Positions 63,439 to 64,000 of a DNA stretch of 64,000 nucleotides are shown here, one piece after another (position 1 is the stretch's first letter; every line of letters begins with the position of its first letter). The stretch covers positions 29,297,855 through 29,361,854 of the forward strand of contig OZ038320.1 in NCBI GenBank assembly GCA_964035795.1, given 5' to 3'. Position numbers and translations under genes: made by a program. The notes under the pieces were generated by a model. It did not search any database. It saw only the letters and a list, made by a program, of their open reading frames with translations, and was not told where the DNA came from. Source of the stretch: Pterobdella sp. o SKG-2022 (lineage: Eukaryota; Annelida; Clitellata; Hirudinida; Piscicolidae).

Positions 63439-64000
63439 TGTTATATTGCTGCTTTGAGCAGAATAAAAACGTCTGACCACTGAAGCCTTTTTAATATAGC
63501 AAAATAATTGAATCCAGTCACGAATTCTTATAAGCTTAATGGGCACTGTTCCAGCGAAACTATTATGCCTCTCTTGGGATTCGGAACTCAAAAAGATTCA
63601 TTTTATTTTATCGTATGTTATTCTTGTTGTATGAACTTGTATTCATTTTATGAGAAAAGTTTTTATTGAATTCTAAAGAGGTATCAATAGACTAAAATCT
63701 TTGAAAACTATAAATGATACATAAGCACTGAATACACGTTTATATAGACTACTTCAAACCTCATATACGACTTCAAAACACCTACTTAACAAAATTTTTT
63801 AAATTAAAGAATATTTTTCACATGTATTTATATAGCCAAAAACCAAATTTATGAATCTATAAATGTTATTAAGCCATCATAAACAATACAAAATTTGTTA
63901 CAGAGCTATGGTAAGGCGTGCGGGCATGGATACAAACGATTTTATTTATCTACAAGTTTTCAATCCATTATAAGAAAGGTGCAAAAAATCATGTTTAGTC
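63439..64000. other. Upstream region of the C1q gene
   Basis: AT-rich, with the frame of the C1q first exon staying open upstream to 63591 (minus strand). I see no other gene, repeat or clear motif. Confidence 0.4.

Overview
The window is a piece of a non-vertebrate animal nuclear genome. It is strongly AT-rich, with short GC-richer exons bounded by GT/AG and introns of about 50 to 3,000 bases. It holds microsatellites, fragments of non-LTR retrotransposons, SINE-like pieces and an interstitial block of TTAGGG-type repeats. The gene set (single-minded, NCKAP1, MKS1, a C1q-domain protein) is metazoan. The TTAGGG-type block and the C1q gene argue against an insect. I cannot name the species. 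A SINE-like 3' tail resembles one I associate with cephalopods, but that is only a hint.

Layout. 121-1781 (-): METTL18-type histidine methyltransferase, complete, with a possible tiny gene starting head-to-head at 2096. 2.6-7.9 kb: mostly non-coding, with a decayed LINE, a strong hairpin and a lone choline-transporter-like exon remnant. 7888-22938 (+): a 19-exon choline transporter-like gene (CTL1/SLC44A1 type) with LINE fragments in its introns. 24262-29579 (-): 8-exon single-minded (bHLH-PAS), convergent with the CTL gene. 32515-47982 (+): 36-exon NCKAP1/HEM, the WAVE-complex subunit. 48586-49161 (+): small two-exon membrane protein of unknown family. 49257-54024 (-): 19-exon MKS1 (ciliary transition zone B9 protein) with a tRNA-like SINE in an intron. 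54243-60381 (+): 14-exon RUSF1 (DUF647), head-to-head with MKS1 across only 218 bases. 61540-63438 (-): 3-exon secreted C1q-domain protein.

The exon chains were joined by hand. For every gene the reading phase is kept across all junctions, and the predicted lengths are close to those of the human proteins (CTL 672 aa, NCKAP1 1118 aa, MKS1 529 aa, RUSF1 413 aa, METTL18 312 aa). The genes do not form an operon or one pathway; this is ordinary gene neighbourhood.

The most unusual structure is a family of long self-complementary (foldback) elements inside introns. At least four intact copies lie near 19.13, 27.69, 33.1 and 34.67 kb, with several half copies. They share a core (CACGAAGCTTTTCGTAAG ... 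CTTACATTATCAAGTG). The outer arms differ strongly between copies yet stay almost perfectly complementary within each copy. A second pattern is that tandem repeats repeatedly run right up to exon boundaries and apparently serve as the polypyrimidine tract of 3' splice sites.
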